Notes: a model not told the origin generated them from the letters alone. A stretch of DNA of 8,744 bases from Halobacteriales archaeon SW_10_68_16 (GCA_003023485.1 PXSG01000056.1:1-8744); one strand, 5' to 3'. Positions 1 through 7,361 are shown, counted from the stretch's first letter. Made by a program: numbers and translations.

Positions 1-46
1 TTCGACAGGTGTGGCAAGTGGCTATGGATTGTGTCGGCTTTCTGGT

Positions 47-68
47 CTCCCGCGACCGGCCGCGGGAG
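47..68. repeat. Inverted repeat downstream of leuB
   Basis: Two perfect 8-base arms, CTCCCGCG (47-54) and CGCGGGAG (61-68), flank a 6-base loop. It lies 36 bases past the leuB stop in the leuB transcription direction. It could be a 3'-end hairpin, but no T-run follows on either strand, so it does not look like a typical archaeal U-rich terminator. The rest of the 103-base spacer left of leuB shows no gene I can support. Confidence 0.35.
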
Positions 69-103
69 TAGCTGTGACATCCTCCCCGCGGTAACGCCGC
101 CGC

Positions 104-1084
104 CTACAGCCAGTCGAGGATCGCTGCAGTCACGTCGTCCGTCGAGGCGTCCCCGCCGAGGTCGGGGGGGTGTGGCCCGTCCGCGAGGACGCCCTCGACG
201 GCCACACGCACGCGCTGGCCCGCCGCGTCGTAGCCGAGGTGTTCGAGCAACATCGCGGCCGAGAGGACCGCCGCGGCGGGGTTGGCGATCCCCTGGCCGG
301 CGATGTCGGGCGCGGACCCGTGGACCGGTTCGAACATGGCCTTTTCCTCGCCGACGTTGGCGCTCGGCAACAACCCCAGCCCACCCACGAGCCCCGCCGC
401 AAGGTCAGAGAGGACGTCCCCCGCGAGGTTCGGGCAGATGACCACACCGTAGTCGTCGGGCCGCTGGACGAGGTGCATCGCGAGCGCGTCCATCAGCGCC
501 GTCCCGTAGTCGGCGCCGCGTTCGTCACCGACAGCCTGGGCAGTCTCCAGGAACAGACCGTCGGTCTCGCGCATCACGTTGGCCTTGTGTGCGATGGTGA
601 CCGCGTCGTAGCCGTTGCGCTTGGCGTACCGAAAACCGTACTCGGCGATGTCGCGGGAAGCCTCCTCGGTGACCACCCGCGTGAGCGTCCGGACGCCCTC
701 GGTGATCCCCGACTCGATGCCCGCGTAGACGCCCTGGGTGTTCTCCCGAATGAATACGAGGTCAGTCTCGGGGTGCAGTGCGTCGGCACCCGGATACGCC
801 CGGGCCGGGCGGACGTTGGCGAAGGAGCCGACGATCGACCGAAGCGGGAGCACGACGTCCGCGGCGGTCTCGCCGGCAGCACCGAAGAGCGTGGCGTCCG
901 CCTCGGCCGCGAGGTCCCTGGTCTCGTCGGGCAGCGGGTCGCCGCGTTCCTGTGCGACGGCGTCGCCGGCCTCGCCGTGGACGAACTCGAATTCCACCGG
1001 CACCGCCCCGAGGACGTCGACGGCGGCCGGCGTCACTTCCTGTCCGATCCCGTCGCCGGGAATGACCGCGATCTCGTGTGTCAT
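104..1084 (-). CDS. leuB: 3-isopropylmalate dehydrogenase
   Basis: LeuB oxidises and decarboxylates 3-isopropylmalate to 2-oxoisocaproate with NAD+, the third step of leucine synthesis, in the cytoplasm. The 326-residue product has the full beta-decarboxylating dehydrogenase signature set: an N-terminal IPGDGIG (residues 8-14), the substrate arginine segment around 81-95, catalytic Tyr120 (ENTQGVYAG) and Lys167 ([11 protein letters not shown]), metal-binding aspartates 199, 223 and 227 (GDVLSD), and HGSAPDIAG at 255-263. The Asp-Ile pair in that last motif marks NAD+ preference; NADP-type isocitrate dehydrogenases have Lys-Tyr there. The length suits archaeal LeuB and is too short for haloarchaeal isocitrate dehydrogenase. 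I chose the ATG at 1084 because [12 protein letters not shown] is the family N-terminus; an in-frame ATG at 1111 would add nine residues, and neither has a clear Shine-Dalgarno site. It is divergent from the neighbouring surface-protein gene and is not followed by leuC or leuD inside the window. A homoisocitrate or tartrate dehydrogenase paralogue is a less likely alternative. Confidence 0.93.
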   Translation of the reverse strand: MTHEIAVIPGDGIGQEVTPAAVDVLGAVPVEFEFVHGEAGDAVAQERGDPLPDETRDLAAEADATLFGAAGETAADVVLPLRSIVGSFANVRPARAYPGADALHPETDLVFIRENTQGVYAGIESGITEGVRTLTRVVTEEASRDIAEYGFRYAKRNGYDAVTIAHKANVMRETDGLFLETAQAVGDERGADYGTALMDALAMHLVQRPDDYGVVICPNLAGDVLSDLAAGLVGGLGLLPSANVGEEKAMFEPVHGSAPDIAGQGIANPAAAVLSAAMLLEHLGYDAAGQRVRVAVEGVLADGPHPPDLGGDASTDDVTAAILDWL

Positions 1085-1145
1085 GCCCGGGGCGTCGGGA
1101 GGGGCAGGCATGGGGGTTTCGGTCCGCCTGTGGCCCAGCCCCAGC

Positions 1146-1152
1146 AATTATT
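1146..1152. promoter_or_regulatory. Shared TATA-like element, leuB / surface peptidase
   Basis: AATTATT is the only AT-rich patch in the 96-base GC-rich spacer between two divergent genes. On the plus strand it lies about 30 bases upstream of the ATG at 1181, the distance expected of an archaeal TATA box for a nearly leaderless transcript. Read on the minus strand it would start transcription around 1122, leaving a leuB leader of roughly 40 bases. The placement is seen; use by both genes is inference. Confidence 0.45.
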
Positions 1153-1180
1153 TGCCGGGGGCTATCAGGGTGGAACAGAG

Positions 1181-3109
1181 ATGTACCGCGCGGGACGCCG
1201 GACGCTCCTCGTCGCCTGTCTCCTCCTGTGTGCGCTCGGGGGCGCGGGGGTCACAGTCGCAGCGGAAGACGGAACGAACGCCACGGGCCGGGAGACAGTC
1301 GGGAACGCCACGCTGGTCGAACCGCCAGACTCGGGAGCATCCCTGCCCGAGGGACAGTACGACTCCCACGACAGTATCGTCCTGACACAGGAGTTTCGGT
1401 TGACCCCCGACGAGCCCGGGCAGATCGACGTGCAGTGGCAGTTCCGCGTCCCGGACCGCGTCTCGGATGTGAAGACGCGGCTCCCAGAGGATGCGACGAA
1501 CGTCCGGACGGACCGCTTCACCCGCGATGGCGACGTCTACGAGTGGCCCGCCGACACCTCGACGGCGACGATCACGTTCACGATGCCGGCCAACGAGACC
1601 AGCACCGCAGTCGGCCCCGAGTCGGCCGGTGGCAGGCTGAAGTTCGTCGACGCCGGCGACTGGGCGCTGACACGCCGCCCGCCCGTCGCGAAACCCGGGT
1701 ACAGGTACCGGGGTGACAACCCCGGCGTCACGATCCGCAACGCCACGGCCGGTGAGGGCGTCGTCGGTGACGCGCTCCTCTACCTGGGGCCACACGAGAC
1801 CGTCGAGCGGCGGGCACACGACCAGCGATTCCGGCTGGTCGTCCCGGAGGCGGCCGACCTCGCCGCCGACCGGAGTGCGATCCTCGACAGCGTGACGGAC
1901 GCCTCCGACCGCCTGCGCGTCGGTGACCGTGACAGGCAGGTGCTGATGGTTGCCGCCCCGACCAGCGTCTCCTGGGGACAACGCGGCCTCCAGACGGGCG
2001 AGCGGGACTTCTACGTCCTCGCCGACGAGGAACTGGACACGCCGGAGAACTCCTGGGTCCACGAGTACGTCCACACCAGGCAGGGCTTCGAGACCACAGA
2101 CGGGACGCAGTGGCTCTACGAGGCGACGGCCGAGTACTACGCTGCACTCCTGACGCTGGAACAGGACCGGATCGACTTCCCCCGGTTCCAGCGGAAGATG
2201 GAGTCGGGGACAGCGCGGCAGTTCGACGACGTGCGCCTGATCGACCCCTCGACGTACCGCTCGAACGGCGGCAACTACATCGTGGGCGCGCTCGTCTCGG
2301 GCGAACTCGACCGACGGATCCGGGTGGTGACCGACAGCGGCGCCACGTTCGGGGACGTGCTGCGCAGGGTGAACCGCGCGGACGAGCCCGTGAGGCGCTC
2401 GATGTTCATAGACTCCGTGCGCAGCGCCGGCGGGAGCGGCGTCGTCGACCCGGCGGGGCGCTTCACGGAGACGACCGAGCCCCCCGAACCCTGGGACCAG
2501 TCGGCCCACCAGGAGGCCTTCGGGGCGCTCCCGGCGCGGTTCGCCTACAGCCTGCCCGACCGCGGGAGCGACGGCGTCCGGGTCCGCAGCGAGTACCGTG
2601 AGGGGCAACTCGGCGAGACGGGACTCGTCGCCGGTGAGACGCTCGTCCTCGACGTGGCCGTCGAGAACCTCGGCGGGTCGGCCGGCGAGTACGACCTCGC
2701 GGTGACCGTCGACGGGCAAAGGGTTGCCGAGCGGACGGGCCGACTCGACGCCGACGCCACCGCGACCGAAACCGTCGAACACACCTTCGAGGGACCCGGC
2801 AGCTACACCCTCAGCACGGGCGAGGACAGCAGGACGGTCCGCGTCCGGGAGCCGGCGCCGCCGGTGGTGACGGACCTCGTGGCCGCCCGGGAGGGGGTCG
2901 GTCCCGGCGAGTCGGTGACGCTGACCGCGACCGTCGAGAACCCCGCAGACCGGCCGGCCGACGGCACGGTCGCAATCACCCGTGATGGCGAGGAAGTCAC
3001 GAGCGAGCGGGTGGGGCTCGCTCCCGGGGGTTCGGCCGACGTGACCGCCTCGGTTTCGCTGTCCGAACCCGGTACCTATCAGTTCGGCCGACACGGAGGG
3101 AGGGAATGA
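1181..3109 (+). CDS. Secreted HEXXH zinc-metallopeptidase-like surface protein
   Basis: The 642-residue product begins with a Sec-type signal peptide: arginines near the start, a hydrophobic core at about 9-28, and a likely cut after VAA. An N-terminal beta-rich region with several NXS/T sites (for example 33-35, 42-44, 138-140, 187-189) precedes a putative catalytic domain at about 215-430. That domain has the zinc motif HEYVH at 294-298, then WLYEATAEYY at 311-320, where Glu314 aligns with the third zinc ligand of gluzincins (as NEGFAEY in M1 enzymes). Two beta-sandwich, CARDB-like modules follow at about 470-556 and 560-635, each with a GE(T/S)-(V/L)-x-L start and VENxxxxx(A/P) core. The protein is therefore probably extracellular and possibly proteolytic; the substrate is unknown and I cannot assign a named family. 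The frame ends abruptly, and a PGF-CTERM-like anchor continues in the +1 frame to 3200, suggesting a one-base insertion or frameshift. The neighbours, leuB and thiDN, give no clue to function. Confidence 0.8.
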   Translation: MYRAGRRTLLVACLLLCALGGAGVTVAAEDGTNATGRETVGNATLVEPPDSGASLPEGQYDSHDSIVLTQEFRLTPDEPGQIDVQWQFRVPDRVSDVKTRLPEDATNVRTDRFTRDGDVYEWPADTSTATITFTMPANETSTAVGPESAGGRLKFVDAGDWALTRRPPVAKPGYRYRGDNPGVTIRNATAGEGVVGDALLYLGPHETVERRAHDQRFRLVVPEAADLAADRSAILDSVTDASDRLRVGDRDRQVLMVAAPTSVSWGQRGLQTGERDFYVLADEELDTPENSWVHEYVHTRQGFETTDGTQWLYEATAEYYAALLTLEQDRIDFPRFQRKMESGTARQFDDVRLIDPSTYRSNGGNYIVGALVSGELDRRIRVVTDSGATFGDVLRRVNRADEPVRRSMFIDSVRSAGGSGVVDPAGRFTETTEPPEPWDQSAHQEAFGALPARFAYSLPDRGSDGVRVRSEYREGQLGETGLVAGETLVLDVAVENLGGSAGEYDLAVTVDGQRVAERTGRLDADATATETVEHTFEGPGSYTLSTGEDSRTVRVREPAPPVVTDLVAAREGVGPGESVTLTATVENPADRPADGTVAITRDGEEVTSERVGLAPGGSADVTASVSLSEPGTYQFGRHGGRE

Positions 3110-3200
3110 CAACACTGGCGCCTCGGGGCCGGGATTCGGGCTCGTCGTGGCACTGCTTGCGCTGGCGCTGTCACTCCTGCTCGGCAAGCGCGTCCAGTAG
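3108..3200 (+). other. Out-of-frame PGF-CTERM-like anchor of the upstream peptidase
   Basis: Read from 3108, one base out of step with the peptidase frame, the sequence encodes DNTGASG, then Pro-Gly-Phe (3129-3137), a 16-residue hydrophobic stretch rich in Leu, Val and Ala (3138-3185), Lys-Arg (3186-3191), Val-Gln and a TAG stop (3198-3200). A PGF tripeptide, a transmembrane helix and a short basic tail form the PGF-CTERM signal that archaeosortase ArtA processes on haloarchaeal surface proteins. The upstream gene has just the domain order expected to end this way. Removing one base between about 3083 and 3107 would give a continuous protein of 672 residues. The piece overlaps the 3' end of thiDN by 30 bases. 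Confidence 0.72.
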
Positions 3201-4541
3201 CGTGACGGTGCGGTCCAGCAGCGTCGCGGAGTCACGGGCCAGGAGTTTGACCATCGGTTCCTTGCCGATTTCGCCCCGGTCGAAGACTGCGACTGGCGTC
3301 CCGTCGGCGGCCTCGAAGGCCTGCCGGGCCCCCCAGCCCATCGTCTGTCCCTCCTGGGCTTTCACGTCCGCGGGTTCGTCCGCACGGTCGTAGCCGACGA
3401 CCGGCCCGTCGAGCGCGCCCAGCGCCGACTCGACGTCGTCGTCGAACCGGCAGTTGGACGCAAAGCGGAGGGCGGGATCGTACTCGCGGGCCGCCAGCAG
3501 GAAGCGCGCGACGTGGCTGGACGCTCCGACCCGGACGCCCCGCGTGGGCGCGACGCCGTCGAGCGTCCGGGCGATGCGACCCTCGACGGCCGCACAGTCG
3601 CTGGGCACCTCGGCGTAGGGGGTCGCACCGACGACGTTCATCCCCACTTCGGGCACCAGCGGGGAGACGTCCCGCGCGACGAACTGGCGGACGACCGCGG
3701 CGACTCGCTCGACGGCCGGCTGGCGCTCGGCGCGGTCTCGCAGGTCGACCATGTGGTGGACCGCACCCGGTCCCTCGCCGACATCGAGACCGTAGCGGAC
3801 CGCACGCCCGAGCAGGTCGACGCCGTGCTCGACTGCTGCCGGGATGTCGTCGCCGTGGGCCAGGCGCGTCGCGACCGCCGAGGAGAGCGCACACCCCGAC
3901 CCGTGGGTGGCGTCGGTGTCGACGCGCGGGTGGCTGATCGTCTCGACGGTCTCGCCGGTGACGAGCACGTCGACGACTTCGTCGCCGGGAACGTGCCCAC
4001 CCTTGACGAGGGCTGCCTCGGCGTCCATGTCGACGATCTGCTCGCCGGCCTCGCGTGCGCGCTCGCTGTCGGTCACGTCGACGCCGGTCAGCACCGCGGC
4101 CTCGTCGGCGTTGGGCGTAACGAGTGTCGCCTCCGCCACCAGTCGCTCGTAGGCCGCCTCGGCGTCGGGTTCGAGCAGCCGGTCGCCCGAGGCCGCGACC
4201 ATCACCGGGTCGACGACCGCCGGTGCGTCCGTTGTTGCGACCTGCTCGGCCACCAGGTCGACGACGTCGCTCGTCGCGAGCATGCCCGTCTTCACGGCGG
4301 CGACGTCGAAATCCGCGAAGACGGCCTCGCACTGTGCCTCGATCTCCCCTACGGGCAGGACGTGCGTACTCTCGACGCCCGTCGTGTTCTGTGCCGTGAC
4401 GCTCGTGACGGCGCTGGTGCCGAAGGCCCCGCCGGCCTCGATGGTCTTCAGGTCCGCCTGGATGCCTGCACCGCCGCCGGAGTCGCTGCCCGCGATGGTC
4501 AGGACCACCGGGGGCGACACCGGCGCCTGTTTCCTGGTCAT
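3171..4541 (-). CDS. thiDN: Bifunctional HMP/HMP-P kinase and thiamine-phosphate synthase
   Basis: This is a two-domain thiamine enzyme of 456 residues. ThiD (about 10-265) phosphorylates hydroxymethylpyrimidine to its mono- and diphosphate. It shows [16 protein letters not shown] (18-33), QNTTGV (51-56), [13 protein letters not shown] (111-123), [13 protein letters not shown] (141-153), KGGH (180-183) and [13 protein letters not shown] (212-224), which holds the catalytic-site cysteine Cys217. The C-terminal ThiN domain (about 275-456) joins HMP diphosphate to hydroxyethylthiazole phosphate to give thiamine phosphate, replacing bacterial ThiE. Its hallmarks here are [11 protein letters not shown] (301-311), [11 protein letters not shown] (338-348) and [11 protein letters not shown] (421-431). 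The ThiD-ThiN fusion is common in Euryarchaeota. I chose the ATG at 4541 because the fold starts just after it; ATGs at 4622 and 4631 add a poorly conserved-looking leader and lie at or before the likely transcription start. No Shine-Dalgarno site precedes it, and no TPP riboswitch core is seen in the leader. Confidence 0.93.
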   Translation of the reverse strand: MTRKQAPVSPPVVLTIAGSDSGGGAGIQADLKTIEAGGAFGTSAVTSVTAQNTTGVESTHVLPVGEIEAQCEAVFADFDVAAVKTGMLATSDVVDLVAEQVATTDAPAVVDPVMVAASGDRLLEPDAEAAYERLVAEATLVTPNADEAAVLTGVDVTDSERAREAGEQIVDMDAEAALVKGGHVPGDEVVDVLVTGETVETISHPRVDTDATHGSGCALSSAVATRLAHGDDIPAAVEHGVDLLGRAVRYGLDVGEGPGAVHHMVDLRDRAERQPAVERVAAVVRQFVARDVSPLVPEVGMNVVGATPYAEVPSDCAAVEGRIARTLDGVAPTRGVRVGASSHVARFLLAAREYDPALRFASNCRFDDDVESALGALDGPVVGYDRADEPADVKAQEGQTMGWGARQAFEAADGTPVAVFDRGEIGKEPMVKLLARDSATLLDRTVTLLDALAEQE

Positions 4542-4640
4542 GTCGCGGTCTATATCCCGGTCGTACAAAGAGGTGATGACAGCGCATCGGGCTAATAATT
4601 CCAGTGTTCTATATTCCACCATATCTTTCATCTTTCTGCT

Positions 4641-4647
4641 TTTTATA
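4641..4647 (-). promoter_or_regulatory. TATA box candidate for thiDN
   Basis: The minus strand reads TATAAAA here, the best archaeal TATA match in the spacer upstream of thiDN. Transcription would start near 4617, giving a leader of about 75 bases before the ATG at 4541. A weaker alternative, TTTGTA at 4565-4570, would give an almost leaderless message. Which is used cannot be decided from sequence. Confidence 0.45.
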
Positions 4648-4676
4648 CAAACGTATGAACATTAGTATGGCAGAAA

Positions 4677-4702
4677 CGATTTATTTCTTCGTGTCTAAAT
4701 CG
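4677..4702. repeat. 7-base inverted repeat in the thiDN divergent spacer
   Basis: CGATTTA (4677-4683) and TAAATCG (4696-4702) are exact reverse complements 12 bases apart. The pair sits midway between the thiDN TATA candidate (4641-4647, minus strand) and that of the small gene (about 4718-4724, plus strand), roughly where a regulator serving either promoter would bind. The 227-base spacer (4542-4768) is markedly richer in A and T than the rest of the window. The repeat is seen; operator function is a guess. Confidence 0.35.
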
Positions 4703-4716
4703 CACATTCCCCGAAG

Positions 4717-4724
4717 ACATATAC
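4717..4724 (+). promoter_or_regulatory. TATA box candidate for the 47-aa gene
   Basis: ACATATAC is preceded by a purine-containing stretch (CCGAAG, 4711-4716) that could serve as BRE. Transcription would start near 4748, about 20 bases before the ATG at 4769, leaving room for the GGAGG Shine-Dalgarno site at 4756-4760. Confidence 0.45.
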
Positions 4725-4768
4725 ACGCGTAACTGCTATCTTCGAACGGAAGCACGGAGGACAGAGAG

Positions 4769-4912
4769 ATGGCCCACACGACCGACACCGACGGCGGGCA
4801 CGGTGCCCGGTACGCGAGCATCGAGACGGCCGACGGCGAGGTGGTCATCTACGACCACGACCAGCCCTCGGCGTGGCTCCAGTCGGACTACACGGTCGAG
4901 ATCCGAGCGTAG
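4769..4912 (+). CDS. Small acidic haloarchaeal protein, DUF7331-like
   Basis: A 47-residue product has a variable polar N-terminus (1-12) and a compact core of pattern RYASIE-(T/A)-DGEVVIYD (14-29), then PSAWLQSD (33-40) and YTVEIRA at the end. It has no membrane segment, cysteine or signal peptide, so it is probably cytoplasmic. It closely resembles small single-domain haloarchaeal proteins that I recall being catalogued as DUF7331; that assignment is from memory and unverified, and no function is known to me. Coding support comes from a GGAGG site (4756-4760) eight bases before the ATG, a TATA candidate at a sensible distance, and GC-rich third codon positions. It is divergent from thiDN and tail to tail with tmcA, so it appears to be a single-gene unit. 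Confidence 0.75.
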   Translation: MAHTTDTDGGHGARYASIETADGEVVIYDHDQPSAWLQSDYTVEIRA

Positions 4913-4925
4913 GCAGTGTCGGTCG

Positions 4926-4949
4926 GGTGCGACTCGCAGCACCGTCTTT
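4926..4949 (+). terminator. Weak hairpin-plus-T signal after the 47-aa gene
   Basis: GGTGC (4926-4930) and GCACC (4939-4943) can pair around an 8-base loop and are followed by GTCTTT. It lies 14 bases beyond the stop of the small gene, in the gap before the tmcA stop. The stem is short and the T-run only three bases, so this is a weak candidate. Confidence 0.25.
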
Positions 4950-4989
4950 GCTGGCAGTCAAGTAACGGGGTCGATGACGGGGACGGCGG

Positions 4990-7134
4990 TCATTCGAACC
5001 ACCCCCGGTCGGGCACGCTGTCGGCGTACAACTCCACGAGCGTCTCGACTGCACGGCCGAGGGCGCGCATACACTCGGCGCGGGCCTGGAAGTCCAGCGC
5101 CGCTGTCACCTCGTCCCACGGGCGGGCCTGCAGCGCCTTCAGCACGAGCAGCCGCTCCTCGTCGGCCGAGAGCGCGGAAGGGACGGCGGGTGCCACCAGG
5201 TGACGGAACGCCAGTCGGTGGACCGGCCGGGGTGCAGTGTCGAAGATGGCCGCGCCAGAGGGGATACCGGCCGCGACCCGCCACTCGAAGTCGGAGAGGT
5301 CGAGGTCGGGCGTCGCGTCGGTCGCACGGAGGGTCGCACGCACCACGTCGGGGTCCAGTTCGGAAAGCGGATCGGTGAGCGTCGCGGGCGCCCGCTCGCA
5401 GAACCACGCGGCGTGTCTGTCGTGCAGTCGTTGCCCCGCCGGGGAGAGCGGGTCGAGCATGATCGCCGAGTGCTCGCCGCTCGTCTCGTTTCGCGACGTG
5501 GCGACGTGGACGGTCCGGAAACCGTTCGCCGCCCAGAACTCCACCAGCCGGGGCGTGGCGCCGTACCCCACACCGAGCCAGTCGACACCGTCTTCGAACT
5601 CGGCACGGATTTCGCCGAGGAGTCGCGAGCCCAGCCCGCGCGAGCGGACCGCGTGGTGGGTGGCGATCCGCATCACCCGGTAGCCGACCGTCTCGCCGGC
5701 TGCCTCGTCGCGCAACTGTGAGGTCAGCACGTCCGGGAGCATGTTGCCCGTCACGCGCTCGCCCTCGTACATCCGTGCCCGCAGGTCCGCCGGCAGGTCC
5801 CCCTCGCGGGCCAGCAGCGCGACCGAGACGACGTGCCCCTCGTGGACGAGCGCCCGCGCGGTGACGTTGGGCGCGTCGAGGAGGCGTGCGAGGTCGTCGG
5901 GCTCGGTCCGGTAGTGGGCCAGCACCAGCAGGCCGAACACCTCGCCCAGGAGGTGCTCGTCGGCAAGCATGTCCGAGGAGGAGAGTCGCCGGTAGGTGAC
6001 CGTCTCCGGAGTGGCGCCGGCGACGAGTGGATCGACCGGCGGCCGGGCGTCCAGACAGAGCGTCCGGAAGGCCCACACCTCCACGGGGTCGCCGGACGCG
6101 TACCGGATCGGGTCGTCGAGGCGGACGTCTGTGACAGCGTGGTCGCTCCCCTCGAGTCGCTCGCGAAAGCGCACCGCGAAGCCTTTGCCTGCTCCCTCGT
6201 AGCCGTGCACGGTCGTGGCGAAAGCGACGGCCCCGGCGTCGAGGAACCGTTCGAGGAGTCCCACCGGGAGCGCCGCCGCCTCGTCGACGACCACGCAGTC
6301 GGCGGTCCCGGCCTGGTCTGTGGCGTCCCTCGGTCGCTCGAAGCGAATCGTCCCCGTCTCAGTCTCCACCAGTCGTGGCTCGGTCGCGTCGTCACGACCC
6401 GCGAGTCCGTCCACCTCCGAGAGCAGTGCCACGGCTCGCGCGAACACCTCGGCCGCGCTCCGGTAGGCCGGTGCGGTCACGAGCACGTCCCGGCCGTCGA
6501 GGGCCAGCGACGCGGCCGCGAGTCCTGCGGCGCTCGACTTCCCGCGTCCGCGGTCGGCCTCAACGACGACCGCCGCAGGCCCGTCGGGGTCCCGGAGGCG
6601 TTCGAGTGCTCGAACCGCCTCGACCTGGTCCCCCGTGCGGCACGCCCCGTAGGCCTCGGCGGGGAAGGCGTGACAGTCGGGCAGGGAGGGCTCGGGGTCG
6701 GGAAGCCGTGGCGGGCCGTCCACGACGCCGATGACCTGCTCGCGCTCGAAGGGGGGGACCGCAAGCGTCGCGTCGAAGTCGTCGCGGCGGTCGGGCCACT
6801 CCTCGAGTGGCGGCGTCACCAGTACCAGGAGGCCACCGCCGTCGACGGCGCCCACGGCGCGCCCGATGGCGTTGGGCCGACACTCGTCGTGGCAGTTGAG
6901 TACCACCGCTTGCCGGGTCGTCCCCAGCAACTGCCCGGTGTGTTCCGGCGGGACGCGCTCGTATGGCAGGGACTCCGACCTGCCCACATGCCGGACGTCC
7001 GCGGCGGGGATGTCGGTCGCGTCGAGTGCCGCCGTCGCCCGCTCGCGGCCGGTCGCCGGATCCCCGGCGAGGACGAGCACACGCCGCTCGTCGACCCGAC
7101 GGGCGTCGGCGTGGAGGCGCCGGGCGAGGTCCAT
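4990..7134 (-). CDS. tmcA: tRNA(Met) cytidine acetyltransferase TmcA
   Basis: TmcA makes N4-acetylcytidine at wobble position 34 of elongator tRNA-Met, using acetyl-CoA and ATP, which keeps the anticodon from misreading AUA. Archaeal homologues are related to eukaryotic Kre33/NAT10. The 714-residue product shows the family order: an N-terminal DUF1726-type domain (about 1-170), a RecD-like helicase/ATPase domain with Walker A ADRGRGKS (193-200) and Walker B VVVDEAAALP (281-290), a GNAT domain (about 370-560) with the acetyl-CoA loop at 490-506 (ATHHAVRSRGLGSRLL, including RGLG at 499-502), and a C-terminal tRNA-binding region. Met1 at 7134 was chosen because MDLARRLHADARRVDERRVLVLAGD is the expected family start; the frame stays open to 7815 only as a shadow of rpl7ae. 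The Shine-Dalgarno match is weak. No truncation or motif loss is seen. It is monocistronic, divergent from the rpl7ae operon. Confidence 0.94.
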   Translation of the reverse strand: MDLARRLHADARRVDERRVLVLAGDPATGRERATAALDATDIPAADVRHVGRSESLPYERVPPEHTGQLLGTTRQAVVLNCHDECRPNAIGRAVGAVDGGGLLVLVTPPLEEWPDRRDDFDATLAVPPFEREQVIGVVDGPPRLPDPEPSLPDCHAFPAEAYGACRTGDQVEAVRALERLRDPDGPAAVVVEADRGRGKSSAAGLAAASLALDGRDVLVTAPAYRSAAEVFARAVALLSEVDGLAGRDDATEPRLVETETGTIRFERPRDATDQAGTADCVVVDEAAALPVGLLERFLDAGAVAFATTVHGYEGAGKGFAVRFRERLEGSDHAVTDVRLDDPIRYASGDPVEVWAFRTLCLDARPPVDPLVAGATPETVTYRRLSSSDMLADEHLLGEVFGLLVLAHYRTEPDDLARLLDAPNVTARALVHEGHVVSVALLAREGDLPADLRARMYEGERVTGNMLPDVLTSQLRDEAAGETVGYRVMRIATHHAVRSRGLGSRLLGEIRAEFEDGVDWLGVGYGATPRLVEFWAANGFRTVHVATSRNETSGEHSAIMLDPLSPAGQRLHDRHAAWFCERAPATLTDPLSELDPDVVRATLRATDATPDLDLSDFEWRVAAGIPSGAAIFDTAPRPVHRLAFRHLVAPAVPSALSADEERLLVLKALQARPWDEVTAALDFQARAECMRALGRAVETLVELYADSVPDRGWFE

Positions 7135-7218
7135 GTCTTCCCGTCGCTCCCGGGGGGCCAAGGACACTCCGGTTTCCCGCCGAGCGCGTGTGGAGGGGTG
7201 CCACGCCAGTGGGTGCTT

Positions 7219-7233
7219 CGAAACTGCTTTACG
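7219..7233 (+). promoter_or_regulatory. BRE/TATA candidate for the rpl7ae operon
   Basis: CGAAAC followed by TGCTTTACG resembles the haloarchaeal BRE-TATA layout and is the only plausible basal promoter element in the GC-rich spacer. Transcription would start near 7256, giving an rpl7ae leader of about 115 bases. The same patch read on the minus strand (GTAAAGC) lies about 95 bases upstream of the tmcA start and could also serve that gene, though less convincingly. Confidence 0.4.
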
Positions 7234-7325
7234 GGCAGACGGGCCACCTTCGAGTACAGCCTGCGCCGGGTCGATGACGCTCCCAGCCCCCACAGGACTC
7301 TCAGGCCGTCTGGCCCGCGGGACTT

Positions 7326-7361
7326 CCCGCGAGGGCGGGGGAGTGCGAGCCCGCGCGCGGG
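7326..7361 (+). promoter_or_regulatory. Structured rpl7ae leader hairpin, possible L7Ae site
   Basis: CCCGCG (7326-7331) can pair with CGCGGG (7356-7361), and inside it GGGC (7333-7336) with GCCC (7349-7352). The apical region then carries two GA steps, 7341-7342 and 7347-7348, that could form tandem sheared G-A pairs after a 4-base bulge (7337-7340), as in a kink-loop. The outer stem reaches the first two bases of the Shine-Dalgarno sequence. A competing CCCGCGCGCGGG palindrome (7350-7361) is also possible. L7Ae control of its own message through a leader kink-turn is known in some archaea; this instance is inference. Confidence 0.3.

Noticed and set aside
170..1180. Long in-frame plus-strand extension upstream of the peptidase signal peptide
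   Set aside because: It is antisense to leuB and follows the open frames typical of GC-rich haloarchaeal genes. The signal peptide at 1181 and TATA placement set the true start.
1148..3235. 695-codon minus-strand open frame antisense to the peptidase gene
   Set aside because: Composition is arginine- and histidine-rich, with no recognisable domain. The plus-strand product has a signal peptide and zinc motif, so this is a shadow frame.
4542..4617. TPP riboswitch in the thiDN leader
   Set aside because: No CUGAGA core or pairing arms are visible; the leader is also short.
4542..4631. 30-residue N-terminal extension of ThiDN from ATG at 4631
   Set aside because: The likely transcription start near 4617 falls inside it, and the ThiD fold begins just after the ATG at 4541.
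7265..7320. Box C/D guide RNA near GATGAC in the rpl7ae leader
   Set aside because: Box C is imperfect and there is no CUGA box D at a suitable distance, nor paired C'/D' boxes.
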